From Sphaerolaimus hirsutus (taxonomy: Eukaryota > Nematoda > Chromadorea > Monhysterida > Sphaerolaimidae), in contig OZ038456.1 in the NCBI GenBank assembly GCA_964036195.1, positions 22,359,792 to 22,423,791 on the forward strand: DNA of 64,000 bases, written 5' to 3'. Every line of letters begins with the position of its first letter. Position 1 is the stretch's first letter. The notes under the pieces are model-generated. The model was not told where the DNA came from. It saw only the letters and a list, made by a program, of their open reading frames with translations, and did not search any database. Shown here one piece after another: positions 32,201 through 41,518 of the stretch. Made by a program: the position numbers and the translations under genes.

Positions 32201-35200
32201 CTGGTGCCACTGGGAATAGTGGACTTACGCATGTCCTCTGTGCGTCTTTTGTTAATTTACACGTTGCGCACTGTTCCACAAAGTCCGTGATATCCTTCCT
32301 CATGGCGGGCCATCCTGCCTGCTGCGCCAATCGCTGCAGCGTTCTTTCTACTCCGCCGTGCGTTCCCGTCAGTCCTGCATGTGCCTGCGAAATCAAATGC
32401 TGGTGCAGGTGTTTTGGTGCCATTGGGACTGCGCCTTTCGTGGCGTTGTATAGCACAATTCCTGCTTGGATGCTGTATTGTGCGCCCCCCATCTGATTGT
32501 TCTGTATTTTTTGCTTGATATCAACTATTTTTGGATCCTTGTCTTGCTCTACTGGCCAATCGATGCTTCCCGCTTGTGTGTTCTTTGACATGTGGGGGCA
32601 CAGCTTCTCGAGTGGGATTCGAATTACTTCGCTTGCATTTTGGAATGCAATCTCGTCTGCGTCCCCAATGGGGTTCCTGCTTAATGCGTCTGCAATAACG
32701 TTTTGCTCTCCCGGGCAATATTCAATTACTAAATCTTTGAGAGATAGCCGTACTGCCCATCTGTGTGTCCAGCGCTCCACCTTGCCTTTTGCGGGTTTCA
32801 GCAGTGCGCTGACCAGCGCTTTATGGTCTGTTCTTAGCACCACTTTCTGTCCATCGATAAAATCTCCTAACCGATCGAGTGCCCATGTGCATGCCAGGGC
32901 TTCTTTCTCGATGGTTGACCAGTTCTTGTGACTTGTCGGCAGGCGCTTGGACACAAAAGACACTGGGCGCAGTTTTCCGTCTGTGTCGTCCCCGCGTTGC
33001 ATTAGCACTGCTCCAAGTCCGTAATCGCACGCGTCTGTGTACAGATAATACGGCTTTGTTCTGTCTGGGTGTGCCAATACTGGGGCTGTGCTTAGCCGTT
33101 TTTTCAGCGTATCCCATGCCTCTTTGGCTTCGTCAGACCAGTCGGCGTACTCTGGAATTGGATCGTTGCCATTAACTCGGTACTTGCCTTTCGCCATCGC
33201 ATTCAGTGGCGCTGCCAGTCGCTGAAATCCTGGGATGTGCTGGCTAAAATAGCCAGCTTTCCCGAGGAAAGTCTTGATGTTCTGTTTGGTCGTTGGAACT
33301 GGCATTTCTAAAATGGCCGCAATGTTACTGCGTTTGGGGGCAATTCCTTCTTTGCTTAGTTCAAACCCTAGAAATTTCACTTTCTGGCAAAAGAAAAAGC
33401 ATTTTTCTGGTTTAAGCCGTATGCCGGCCCATTTCAGTCTGTTAAATAGCTGTACCAGGTGCTGCATGTGCTGTGTGGTGTCGTTGCTGGCTACCAACAC
33501 ATCATCGATATAGGCAAAAAACGCTGGCCGTTCTGCCTCTGTGTTCAGCCCCGCTAGCACACAGTCCATGAGCCTCTGGAAACTCGCTCCCGCGTTCACG
33601 AGGCCCAGCGGCATTCGTGTGTATGAAAATTGTCCCCTGCTACACACAAATGTTACCATTTCTCGCGTGGCCGGGTCCTCGATCCTGACGTTGTAGTAAC
33701 CGAAACTGGCGTCCATCGTGGAAAACAAGCTCCGCCCACTCATTTGCTGGAACATGTCTGTGATGCGTGGCAGTGGGTAGGCGTCGCGCACTGTGAGCTC
33801 GTTTAATTTTCTAAAATCTAAGCAGAGGCGGTAATCGTCTTTGCCCTTTGGCACTATCACTAGTGGAAAAGCCCAGGGCGACGAGGATGGTACAACAAGC
33901 CCTTTTTTGACCATTTCGTCAATTGTGCGCCACACGAAGGCGCGCTTGGGTGGGGTCTCGAATCTCGCCGCACATTTCACTGGCTCCGCCCCTTCTACTA
34001 GCGTGATCTTGTGGTCTAATATCTGTGTTTCTCCGATATCATATTCTGTCAAACTAAACAGCCCGGTTTGCTGGGCCAGTAGGTGCTTGAATCTTCCTAC
34101 TGATTTTTCGGGGAGTGCATCTCGACTCTCCGCCGGCAATCGTTGCCAGATCTCCTCGATTTGCGTCTGCTGGTCTGTGGTTAGTTGCGTGTCTGTTTCA
34201 GGTTGCTGGCTGTCTGGCGGTGGTGGTTCGGGTAGGACGGTTGTCCCCGTTACTTTACCCGACTCTGTTTCTTCTACCAGCGCTTCTTTTACGAAAAAGA
34301 CTTCCGCCACTTTTGTGTTGTGCGGCAAAAACTGCTCATATCCCGTCTGATTGACCACATTCAGTGTAAAGCTCGCTTGTTCGATCCAATCGTGCCGGGG
34401 GTGCAGTGCTGTGTTGCATACCAGACCTGGCACAAATGTGGTCATCTCTCCCGTGGTGCTCCTGTAATACGGGTCCAACGCCATTCCTAGGCTTTTGTCA
34501 TGCATCCCGATCCATTCCGGGGATTTTTCTGTGCTGACAGTTATCTGCTGTCGTGCTCCTGCTGGGATTGTTACCGGTGCTGCTGTCCGGACATCCGCTG
34601 TGCGGAAACTGCTCCCCTCTTTGCTAGCTGCAAATGCTCCGTGTTTTTCGTCGTATACCTGCGCTAGTCTGTCCAGTTCTGCGTGTGCATCCTGGATAAT
34701 TTGCAGCTTTCCCCAAATCGCGGCTCGCCCTAACAGCAGGGGGTCTGCGGGGGGCAAATGTGCCATTAGTTTGACTACTGCGGGTAGCGTGTCTTGGCGC
34801 GTTACTCCGTCCGGGGTTGTGTGGGAAACCTGCATGTCGTACACTCGCAGGTTTTTCCCTTGTATTGCCTCTCCCGATGTTCGCACTCTGGCGTATGGGT
34901 ACGCTTTGAATTTCTGCCGCTCTGCGGCTGCGTCGCACCCTGCCGACGCCCACACTTGTTCCAGTACCGTGTCCTCGATAAAAATGCCTATATTGCACCC
35001 TGTATCTATGTGGCCCTGGATGTCCACTCCCATGAATTTTATTTTTGCTATTGGGTCAGGTTCCCCTAGTTGCGCGCATCTATGCTCGTTTTCCATGTTC
35101 TGTGTCCAGGATGCCAGTGGGCACCAATCGTTAATGTCGCCCTCGTCTTCTGGCTCGCTGCCCGATGCATCCCAGTCGTTGTGTGGAAGGTCTTCTGGGG

Positions 35201-36794
35201 CGCAGCTCGCCACTCTGGCCTCGCCCTGGTATTCTATGCCCATTTCTTGGCACTTCTGTTTCATGGATGCTATCGCATCTTCTTCAGTTCTTCCCCTGCG
35301 CGCCAATCCTTTCCGGATGCTTTCTGCCCTTTCGGGCCGGAATTGCGTGGAACTCGGGTTCACATAGCATTTTTCTGGGTCGTGGGGCATTGGTTCCCTG
35401 TGCATAAAGTGCGTGCACCATGGGCCTTTATGTGTTTTGGGGTCGAATGTCCCTTTTGCCGCGGGTTCCCCTGCCCCGGCGCTCTGCGCTCTGTATCTGG
35501 GGTTCCAGCTCTGTCGTTTCTCCTTCTGTTCATCGCGCTTCTGTTCCCTATTCTTCTGAATTTCGATCCTGGCTGCTTCCATCATTGACACCGCTGTGTC
35601 TAGGTCGCATGATTGTTCCTGCCAGCGCTGTCTCCAAGTGTACCAGCATGATGCCGGGAGCAGTTTGACGACCTCAATGAACAATTTGTCTCCAATCATC
35701 TTCTCGCGGTCGTCATCTGCCATCGTGCTGCTGACGTGGTGGAACGCCGCGCTTAATTTGGTCTGTAAGTCCACTATCGAGTCGCCTGGTTTGGCTTTTA
35801 ACGCGTACCAGTCCGTGACCGAATATAGCCTGTGGTCCACGCGGTAGATGTGCGTCAATCTGTCAATCACAAACAAGGGGTCGTGGCGGCGGTCTGCGCG
35901 TACCGCCTGGTATCGTTTCTGTGCCTCCCCTGTTAGGCAATGAGCAAAGACTAGATTCCAAAACATTTGCTGGTGCGCTTCTGGGACGCCAATCGCTTGC
36001 TGCGCGATTCCCTGCAGCCACCACCTAAATGGTCCCGTGGTTGCGTTCGATTCCCCGTCGAATTGCTGTTGTTTCTTTGCCGCCCCTGCCACGTGTCCTG
36101 CGCCCATTTTGTCGCGCGCTGTGGTTAGCAATACTGCTTGCGACAAGGACTGCGTGTGGTCTGCGGGCGTCATCACAAAAAGCTCAATGTATTGAATAAT
36201 TTGATTCAGTAGCGTATCCCGCCGTAGCATTGCCAGGCGGTGCTCTGTTTTCAGTTTCCAGTGATCTGCATTCGTCATGGCTGGGATCGCAGGCTTCACA
36301 TCCGGTGGCGGACTCTGCGTGCTTGTCGATGATCCCTGTGCCTGCATTAAGTGGGCAATGTCCGCTTGCTGCTGTTGCAGCGCGGATTGATGTTGTTTCA
36401 TGGTGGTTTGCACCAGTTGGATCAAGTCATCAACCCTGTTCGCTGTGTCCCCGTCATCGTCGTCTGGTTCTGCGGGGTCGCTTTGGCCACCTGCATCATC
36501 TGCATCTGGATCCTCGATGGTCAATGTGTCGCTTGTTGCAAAGTATGCCGTGGCCATGCTTTGCAGGGCTTTTGCTAAATTTTTCGTGGTCAAGTCTGCG
36601 GGATTTTTCACCTTTGGCCACGTGGGCTGCCGCTTTTCTCGCAGCTGAAACGCAATAAACACGAGGGCTGCGCGTTTTCTGCCCGCCAATAACTCTGTAA
36701 CTTTTTCAGTGAATTCACTGCTCGTGAACTGCAATCTCCCTGCCATTCTGGCTGTTTTTCCACTGTCTGGGCTGAAAAAACTATCGTCGCTCAT
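29229..36794 (-). CDS. Gag-Pol polyprotein of the gypsy-type element, with long C-terminal extension
   Basis: Single 2521-codon frame. Gag occupies about residues 1-590, with a Cys/His knuckle at C460-x4-H465-x5-H471-x4-C476. The protease has DTG at 597-599. Reverse transcriptase spans about 935-1150, with motif A aspartate at 1028 and YIDD at 1095-1098. RNase H has YTDAC (D1254), TDHKAL (about 1322) and ADALSR (about 1368). Integrase has a zinc finger H1472, H1479, C1509, C1512 and a catalytic D1542, D1600, E1636 (D-x35-E), then a GPY motif at 1796-1798. Order PR-RT-RH-IN defines Ty3/gypsy. After about 1830 comes roughly 690 residues matching nothing I know: a basic Arg-rich part (1940-2040), a long predicted coiled coil (about 2205-2325), a Pro/Ala-rich part and a basic, NLS-like end (KKHRKR, RKSRR). 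No transmembrane or fusion-peptide segment suggests an envelope. Gag and Pol share one frame, so no frameshift signal is needed. Confidence 0.93.
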   Translation of the reverse strand: MSDDSFFSPDSGKTARMAGRLQFTSSEFTEKVTELLAGRKRAALVFIAFQLREKRQPTWPKVKNPADLTTKNLAKALQSMATAYFATSDTLTIEDPDADDAGGQSDPAEPDDDDGDTANRVDDLIQLVQTTMKQHQSALQQQQADIAHLMQAQGSSTSTQSPPPDVKPAIPAMTNADHWKLKTEHRLAMLRRDTLLNQIIQYIELFVMTPADHTQSLSQAVLLTTARDKMGAGHVAGAAKKQQQFDGESNATTGPFRWWLQGIAQQAIGVPEAHQQMFWNLVFAHCLTGEAQKRYQAVRADRRHDPLFVIDRLTHIYRVDHRLYSVTDWYALKAKPGDSIVDLQTKLSAAFHHVSSTMADDDREKMIGDKLFIEVVKLLPASCWYTWRQRWQEQSCDLDTAVSMMEAARIEIQKNREQKRDEQKEKRQSWNPRYRAQSAGAGEPAAKGTFDPKTHKGPWCTHFMHREPMPHDPEKCYVNPSSTQFRPERAESIRKGLARRGRTEEDAIASMKQKCQEMGIEYQGEARVASCAPEDLPHNDWDASGSEPEDEGDINDWCPLASWTQNMENEHRCAQLGEPDPIAKIKFMGVDIQGHIDTGCNIGIFIEDTVLEQVWASAGCDAAAERQKFKAYPYARVRTSGEAIQGKNLRVYDMQVSHTTPDGVTRQDTLPAVVKLMAHLPPADPLLLGRAAIWGKLQIIQDAHAELDRLAQVYDEKHGAFAASKEGSSFRTADVRTAAPVTIPAGARQQITVSTEKSPEWIGMHDKSLGMALDPYYRSTTGEMTTFVPGLVCNTALHPRHDWIEQASFTLNVVNQTGYEQFLPHNTKVAEVFFVKEALVEETESGKVTGTTVLPEPPPPDSQQPETDTQLTTDQQTQIEEIWQRLPAESRDALPEKSVGRFKHLLAQQTGLFSLTEYDIGETQILDHKITLVEGAEPVKCAARFETPPKRAFVWRTIDEMVKKGLVVPSSSPWAFPLVIVPKGKDDYRLCLDFRKLNELTVRDAYPLPRITDMFQQMSGRSLFSTMDASFGYYNVRIEDPATREMVTFVCSRGQFSYTRMPLGLVNAGASFQRLMDCVLAGLNTEAERPAFFAYIDDVLVASNDTTQHMQHLVQLFNRLKWAGIRLKPEKCFFFCQKVKFLGFELSKEGIAPKRSNIAAILEMPVPTTKQNIKTFLGKAGYFSQHIPGFQRLAAPLNAMAKGKYRVNGNDPIPEYADWSDEAKEAWDTLKKRLSTAPVLAHPDRTKPYYLYTDACDYGLGAVLMQRGDDTDGKLRPVSFVSKRLPTSHKNWSTIEKEALACTWALDRLGDFIDGQKVVLRTDHKALVSALLKPAKGKVERWTHRWAVRLSLKDLVIEYCPGEQNVIADALSRNPIGDADEIAFQNASEVIRIPLEKLCPHMSKNTQAGSIDWPVEQDKDPKIVDIKQKIQNNQMGGAQYSIQAGIVLYNATKGAVPMAPKHLHQHLISQAHAGLTGTHGGVERTLQRLAQQAGWPAMRKDITDFVEQCATCKLTKDAQRTCVSPLFPVAPGTRPWAKVAIDTTPMPSFANYRHLLVIVDYLTRAVVLAPLRHLTGAQVAEAIEKRLIFHFGAPQEVICDNGTEFINKDVDSLAEKWGFAVRPTTPYHSQSNGLAERGIRSAEQLVRQWAQANNQSRNWPSALPEISLRMNVAYNRDIAHAPFELLFGYMPSILGKTGVRTDTICQKQTQGPPSSNTRMQRTLSTIADKIPDLASHPGKLGDLWRKARYCLQNAQQRYQMARDKRIRNTPAIGDRVYKQKKWGMSVEKKLQPLFTGPYEILGIDKSIALIEIAGRVQRVPIDTLVPAEKIKNETSVDAPGQTLPPTDPSTHKCSHTQACNNYLFSTSSSITTPQLAHVHGPNLHSRTQVRGLLTDNWTVAKPQKIGTLAHPPTADTMSSLENVLDQLAVLHRARRAGGLSDAALRANENATRRLAKQASMMSSRAAARTHKLAPVSDTAARSDGATGQLVGRVFSRRNGRQVDVPLQVKRRLHVRKQRLANAAQRQRLRFTLRRRPSWWKNVSHNLGEVCVAETQKFGAADDPASNEQRRKTVPPTERQGDTQRLSRWGPRVQRQEAAPQADDKADRMAAAAKTPPDTGALFSDLVGWDYVRIHTSSPTERAECQVFHGAFGPPKATPVDAKLIIEKMPLLPAAPIRNPECELIFRRAFNPLQHGIVGELRNAERLQSCLDLAARQNNALVSARQEIITLKAQNAALERSMLKLQATPTEALALLRISLNRETQLAVEKEQLENAAAARETEVQCDMRRLQIELDLERASSQQLGHRVRALTEANQMLAAKVADQGNLVEGVILEWLVGQRRIAALTKRPLPGASAVPRCLAARAAIQKAEKEPSAYDITFGLIHDRPASTLVTIMPPQIHDDAAHAVGVQDEAAQVHVAAEAVVAAPQVPFTPLQMLAREQRHMNARPQNSPIVPQLQLAVIPAQLSPLPSAAASPEISPAGSRTPPDVPAAPKKHRKRSSRHSDKGRKSRRVLVDDSSE

Positions 36795-36928
36795 CTACAA
36801 TTTTTGCGCTCCACGAGCGCCTTTCTCTACTTGCCGCTCAGGCGCCCTGAGCGTACGCAGTACCTTGAGCCGACGCTCGGCCGGGTGCACCACCCTGTGT
36901 AAAACTGCGCGGGGGTTACGAGGATTCG

Positions 36929-36953
36929 ACTAGAAACTAGACACGTTTCTAGT
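36929..36953. other. Hairpin in retroelement leader
   Basis: ACTAGAAAC (36929-36937) pairs perfectly with GTTTCTAGT (36945-36953) across a 7-nt loop. It lies in the leader between the 5' LTR and the start codon, about 16 bp from the LTR edge, a plausible dimerisation or packaging structure. The function is inference. Confidence 0.5.
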
Positions 36954-36968
36954 TAGGTACGATCACCA
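36954..36968 (-). promoter_or_regulatory. Putative primer binding site
   Basis: Directly after the 5' LTR the - strand reads TGGTGATCGTACCTA. The TGG start fits pairing to a tRNA CCA end. I cannot match the rest to a specific tRNA from memory. Confidence 0.5.
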
Positions 36969-37410
36969 TGTTGAGCCCACGGCTCTCGAATTTCCGAATG
37001 ACTTCGCAAGTCAACTCAACAACACCGTCAACCCGCCCGGCACGTTCTGGACCTCAGCGAGCAAATGCTGAGTCCAGTCCAAAGGTGCCCTTCTCAGCGT
37101 GTGAAAGTATCGTGAGCGTGAATCTACTTTTCGTTGAGATGGAAGTGGTTTTCTGATAGACGTTTCCGCAACTGTAAAACACTGACATTTACTTCAGCAC
37201 ACGAAACGAGTGCACGCGCACCGAGCAAAAAGTCAATATGGAACGACAAAAAACGCCCACATGAATAAACCCTGAAAATCTGCGTGAAAAGAGAATAATA
37301 TCAATTTGGCGGCTGGGGTGCCTAAGCCGCCTGAAACGTAAATCTCGCGGGTTCATGCCAACCGCATGGAACCCATCTACCCGTGTAAATATCACCCGCA
37401 CGATACAACA
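36969..37410 (-). repeat. 5' LTR
   Basis: 442 bp, identical by eye to 28543-28984. Contains the element's promoter. The leader of 174 bp lies between it and the polyprotein start. Confidence 0.93.
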
Positions 37411-38195
37411 GCACCGCACCGGGCTGGAATTTCTGAAGTAAATATCGGCCAGTTTCTCAGTGGTCTCACCTTTGGAAGTGCATATTTCCATGAATTTTCA
37501 ATCGATTTTGATGTTTGAGCACTTAAAATGATCAGAATGATGTGGCAATCACTTTTGTGAAGCAATTACAATGATTACAAATGAAAGATAAAATATTTAA
37601 TTCACTGCAATGTCCATAGCCACTATTGGCTACTGATCGGAGTCGTTGCTGTACAGAGAATGGAACTATCTCTGTCATAAACTGACAACAAATTTCGAAC
37701 AAACAAGTAAGATAAATATAAAAAATAAAAATGATTTAAGATTCAACAAAATTTAGATTCGCTCATCAGATCACGTATCGGGTATAATGAATTTCACAGT
37801 AGGTATATTTATTTGATGGGATGTTTACAAAATAGGCAAAAACGGTTGGGTAAATATATCGCTGTTTTTTGAAATATGAATAAGCACATACTATGGACAA
37901 AATTGCACAGCACATGAAGCCTTGGCCGGTGCCTTTCCCGGTGCCTTTTACTTTGGCCCTGGTGCTAGCACCTTTGGCACCGGCCAAAAAATGGCACCGC
38001 ACCGCACCAGCACCGGTGCTATTCTGAAAAAAATGGCACCGACACCGGCATGGCACCCCTGAAGATTGCAATGGCACCGCACCAGCACCGGTGCTGGTGC
38101 CTTTCGGTGCCCAGCACCGGGGCACCGGTGCCCCGGTGCCTTTACATCACTAGCGGGTGGAGGGTGTTTATCGCTTTCGCATCAGTTATCACCTA

Positions 38196-38632
38196 CCTTA
38201 TATCCTCGATATATCCCCCTTGAAATACCCCCCTCGAAAAAACCCTTAAAATGGACACTGAATTTATCAACACCCCCCCCCCCCAAATTGAGTGGGAAGA
38301 GAACATACTTTTTGCATGAATAAGCACCCTGGGGAATTATTTTTTCATCAGACTTTTTCGAGGGGGAATTATTCGAGGGAGGAATTTTTCGAGGCTGGGA
38401 TTTTTATTTCGTCAAAACTTTCAAGCATGTTTCTATCAACTCATTGTACGAAATATGCATTATTCACATAATAACATGCAATTTTTGTTAAAATACGGCA
38501 CAGAAAACTGATCAAATCTCTTAAGGGGGAATTATTCAGGCGGGAATTATTATTTCCTCACTCGTCTTACAGGGGGAAATTATTCAAGGGGGGGGGGATT
38601 TTTTCAAGGGGAAAATATTTAAGCTAATACGG
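38196..38632. mobile_element. Composite MITE in intron 2 of unit 1
   Basis: The left edge CCTTATATCCTCGATATATCC and a right edge TTAAGCTAATACGG come from two subfamilies. In units 3 and 4 the inner element's own left end CCGTTTTTGCATGAATAATCC is visible, showing one MITE inside another. Equivalent blocks: 44750-45190, 52206-52561 and 59190-59544. Confidence 0.65.
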
Positions 38633-38989
38633 TAAATAACAAAAGCTGCAGTTTGTGATCCAGGCAATGCAGAACACATAGGTTAACAAAACGACTTTGT
38701 CTTTTAATTATAATTATTCTAATTCTAGAAATATCTAATTATGAATTGCTGCATTTTGGTGATTTGATGGGACTGACTTGAAATGTGCACTCCATTTTGA
38801 CACTAGATTACTATAACACCTTTGATAAAAACCCCGGGGCTTAAAACATAAAATTAAGAAACGATCCATTTGGGTGTTTTTGATGGCACTGATTTAAAAT
38901 ATTCTGCCTATCTTCATCTGTCCAATGTGTGATGAGAGCAATTGTCGAGCAACTTCTATGGATTTCAGGAATGAAGTAACATCAAACTT

Positions 38990-39180
38990 TAAATTGAAAC
39001 ACATACTCGGCTGACCGCAAAGTGTGTGCGGAATCATACCATAATTTAATGAATAAAGTCTTGTGATAAATTTCATAATAAATTTTTTTATAGTAAAAAT
39101 GAGATATTGTGGTGAAAAACTGTGAAATTTTTGGTTAATTATTCAGATGGTTTATGGTAGGTTTCCACACAGACTGTGAT
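38990..39180. repeat. ACTCGGCGGAC-family palindrome in intron 2 of unit 1
   Basis: Starts ATACTCGGCTGACCGCAAAG and includes CCTACCATAATTTAATGAAT and, inverted, TTATGGTAGGTTTCCACACA. Present at the same intron position in units 2-4 and related to the sequence following the exon 2 donor in copies A and B. The rest of the intron has no other feature. Confidence 0.55.
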
Positions 39181-39583
39181 TTCGAGGGGGTATTTCGAGG
39201 GTGGGTATTTCAACCAAATACGGTGCATACTGTTTGCAATGGTTGATACTTTGAACGAGTCTAAGGTTTGGGGGAGCAGGTAGCTCATGTATTTACCTCG
39301 TCGCAGGCGGGGCAGTTGGACAGGAGCATGTGGGCGCAGTGGCCCGTCTGCGGCTCGGCCGCGTCCACTTCCCTCGCTGCCAACTTCAGCAGGCACTTCT
39401 CGCACTCGCCCAGCCCCGCCTGAAATCATACTTTTAAATATACCTGAAATATTGAATGCCATTTTTTCTGTTGGTTCTTTTGTTCCTGATTTTTGTGGAA
39501 AAAGGTTGTTTTATGGCACTGTATTTTGAGAATATATGGCAAATCAATATTATGTTCGTTTCACAATGGGATGAAGAAACATA

Positions 39584-40003
39584 CCGTATTTTATCCAATC
39601 ACCCCCTCGGTGGTTTAATTTTTCAGAGTGGAAATTTTTAGGGGGGGGGGGGTAAACGAGGGGGGTTTTTTGAAAGGGGGGGGGGTTATTATTTAGCCAG
39701 AATTTTTTTGAAATCACAGTACTAAATCATTGTCTGTAACGTACACAGACGTATAAAAATGCAATCAAAACCGTCAAAACAAAGACTTTTTAGACTTATT
39801 TACCTATATAAGACTGTAGGTGGTATAAATCCTGCTTTCACATAACACAGTCATTGTTTTAACGTGTGTTCCGCGTTTTCTGGGTCACAAACCGCACCTA
39901 TTATCATTTGCATCTTTATACACTAAATTTGGAGGGGGTATTTCGATGGGGGTGGCTATAAATCCATAGTGCCCATTTTGAGGGGTATTTGGAGGAAATA
40001 CGG
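39584..40003. mobile_element. CCGTATTTTATCC MITE in intron 1 of unit 1
   Basis: Ends CCGTATTTTATCCAATCACC and GGTATTTGGAGGAAATACGG with TA on both sides. Also present in units 2 (46143-46549), 3 (54085-54492) and 4 (61070-61478), so the insertion predates the tandem duplications. Confidence 0.8.
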
Positions 40004-40024
40004 TAAATGCGAATTGGCCAGAGA

Positions 40025-40462
40025 CAGGGACGTATCCAGGATTTTTGAGCGGGGGGGGGCTGCTTGTTTACGGGGGCCGTCGAGGGGGGGGCTCAGCCCC
40101 CCCCCCCTAAAATTTTAGCTACATAGTGGCGGAATGGTGCCATGGCGCTGGTGCCATTAGTAGGCGCCACGCCATGGCGCCATTGGCGTTGGCGCCAGCG
40201 CCATGGAATACTGTATATGTATGTAAATATACATACAAAACAGCAAAAAAACACAACATTGAGTGTATTTATAATGATTTGTGGCCACATGGAGCAAATC
40301 CGATGATAATACGTTATGTCTGGTGAAGAATGCGCGCTTGCGCGCAAAATTTTTTACGCTGATGTTGAAAAAGTCGCATTTTCCGGTCACTTTTTGGTCT
40401 CACCCCGGGAGGGGGGGGGGCTGCAGCCCCCCCCCCCGCCCCCCCCCCTGGATACGGCCCTG
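40025..40462. mobile_element. CAGGG hAT-like element just inside intron 1 of unit 1
   Basis: The ends CAGGGACGTATCCAGG and CCTGGATACGGCCCTG are flanked by a perfect 8-bp duplication GCCAGAGA (40017-40024 and 40463-40470). Units 2-4 show the empty site (TTGGCCAGAGAGCAAG). It contains a GGCGCC segment and CCCCCC/GGGGGG arms. A related right end closes at 55460. Confidence 0.9.
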
Positions 40463-40523
40463 GCCAGAGAGCAAGAAGTGGGTGGCTGACCTGAGGGGCA
40501 TGCCGGGCTTGGGCAGCCACGGC

Positions 40524-41429
40524 TAGTGATGGAAAAGCGCCAGAAAAAATGGCGCCAGGCGCCAAGGGCGCCATGGCGCCATTCGGAAAGGGGGCGCCAA
40601 GCGCCAAGGGCGCCACAGAAAAAGGGCGCCAGGCGCCAAGGGCGCCATGGCGCCATTCGGAAAGTGGGCGCCAGGCGCCAGGGGCGCCACGGAAAGTGGG
40701 CGCCAAGCGCCAAGGGCGCCATGGCGCCATTTGGAAAATAGGGCGCCAGGCGCCAAGGGCGCCAGAATAAAAAAGTGCCTACAACACCATGCGTGTGCTA
40801 AAAATGTTTCTACAGCACCATTGTACGCGCATTCACTTCTTAATTCGCGTTCTCCAGGATGTAGGGAACAAAAACAAGGCAAGCAACAAAATTTTTTTGA
40901 ATAAAATCCACATGACGAATTCAAACGCAATGGAAATTGTCATTTGACAACAATCCATTCATAACAAATAGACCTTTCCAAACAATGTTTCCTAATTGCA
41001 ACGATTTAAATCCGTTTATTTATGATTTTGCAAGTTAGACGGTCCATCATTCTTGTCTTCTGATCCGTCAGACAGATCTGATGAACCGTTGGACGAAAGA
41101 TTTCCACCCACTCACACCACTCCGTCCATTTTTCTGGCGAATTTAGATCATCCACGGATGCGTTTTTCATTTTTTTTTCATTTACACAGCACTCACCGTG
41201 AAACCCTGCTGGCGCCTTTTTGGCGCCCTTCTAAAGCAGGGCGCCAGGCGCCAAGGGCGCCACGGAAAAAGGGCGCCAAGCGCCAAGGGCGCCATGGCGC
41301 CTTTCAGAATGTGGGCGCCAGGCGCCAAGGGCGCCACAGAAAAAGGGCGCCAAGCGCCAATGGCGCCATGGCGCGGCGCCCTTTGGCGCCCTCAAATGGC
41401 GCCAGCGCCATGGCGCCATTCCATCACTA
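40524..41429. mobile_element. GGCGCC-type hAT-like element inside exon 1 of unit 1
   Basis: 906 bp with ends TAGTGATGGAAAAGCGCC and GGCGCCATTCCATCACTA and a perfect 8-bp duplication GCCACGGC (40516-40523 and 41430-41437). The uninterrupted sequence GGGCAGCCACGGCCAGCC is present in units 2-4. The arms are GGCGCCAAGGGCGCCATGG-like words. The middle (40770-41200) is non-repetitive and has no convincing gene. Confidence 0.93.
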
Positions 41430-41518
41430 GCCACGGCCAGCCAGCCGACCAGCACGAGCACAAGCAGCTGCATCCTGCTACTTGCAATCTCTCCTTGTCT
41501 CTTTCTCACTGCCGCCCA

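Larger units (their letters stand above)
28543..37410 (-). mobile_element. Full-length Ty3/gypsy-type LTR retrotransposon
   Basis: 8868 bp with two 442-bp LTRs that I read as identical, one intact polyprotein ORF, a 9-nt polypurine tract and a 4-bp target duplication GCAC (28539-28542 and 37411-37414). The unoccupied sequence in unit 2 near 44085 reads AAAGGGCACCGCACCGGG, confirming the duplication and precise insertion. Identical LTRs and an open ORF indicate a very recent, possibly still active element. Codon use and GC content of the internal region are clearly higher than the AT-rich surroundings. Confidence 0.93.
28344..38152. mobile_element. GGCACC-type hAT-like element hosting the LTR retrotransposon
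   Basis: The ends TAGTGATGTTAAAGGCACC and GGTGCCTTTACATCACTA are flanked by a perfect 8-bp duplication GCGGGTGG (28336-28343 and 38153-38160). Units 3 and 4 have the empty site (CCTGCGGGTGGAGGGTG). Removing the retrotransposon leaves an element of about 940 bp with GGCACC arms and a unique middle. It sits 10 bp upstream of the exon 3 splice acceptor of unit 1. Confidence 0.9.
28199..41473 (-). pseudogene. Secreted cysteine-rich peptide precursor, unit 1, disrupted by insertions
   Basis: Exon 1 begins at 41473 (ATG) but is split after 44 nt by a 906-bp hAT-like element (40524-41429) and resumes at 40523-40491. Exon 2 is intact at 39419-39297 (41 codons, C-x2-C-x18-C-x7-C-x2-C, with GHC where unit 2 has GQC). 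Exon 3 is intact at 28333-28199 (45 codons including stop) and encodes the sixth cysteine, a QKR site and a tail ending in Gly. Intron 1 carries a MITE and a CAGGG hAT-like element. Intron 2 carries a GGCACC element that itself holds a full LTR retrotransposon, stretching the locus to over 13 kb. Without excision of the exon 1 element the signal peptide runs into repeat sequence, so this copy is almost surely dead. Confidence 0.75.

Noticed and set aside
30434..36933. Numerous ORFs of 60-290 codons on the + strand and in alternate - frames
   Set aside because: Shadows of the GC-rich gag-pol frame. The + strand set lies entirely antisense to a polyprotein with intact catalytic motifs.
36890..36968. 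A tRNA-like segment (GGATTCGACT resembling a T arm) next to the 5' LTR
   Set aside because: No cloverleaf can be formed. The surrounding bases are better explained by a simple hairpin and primer site.
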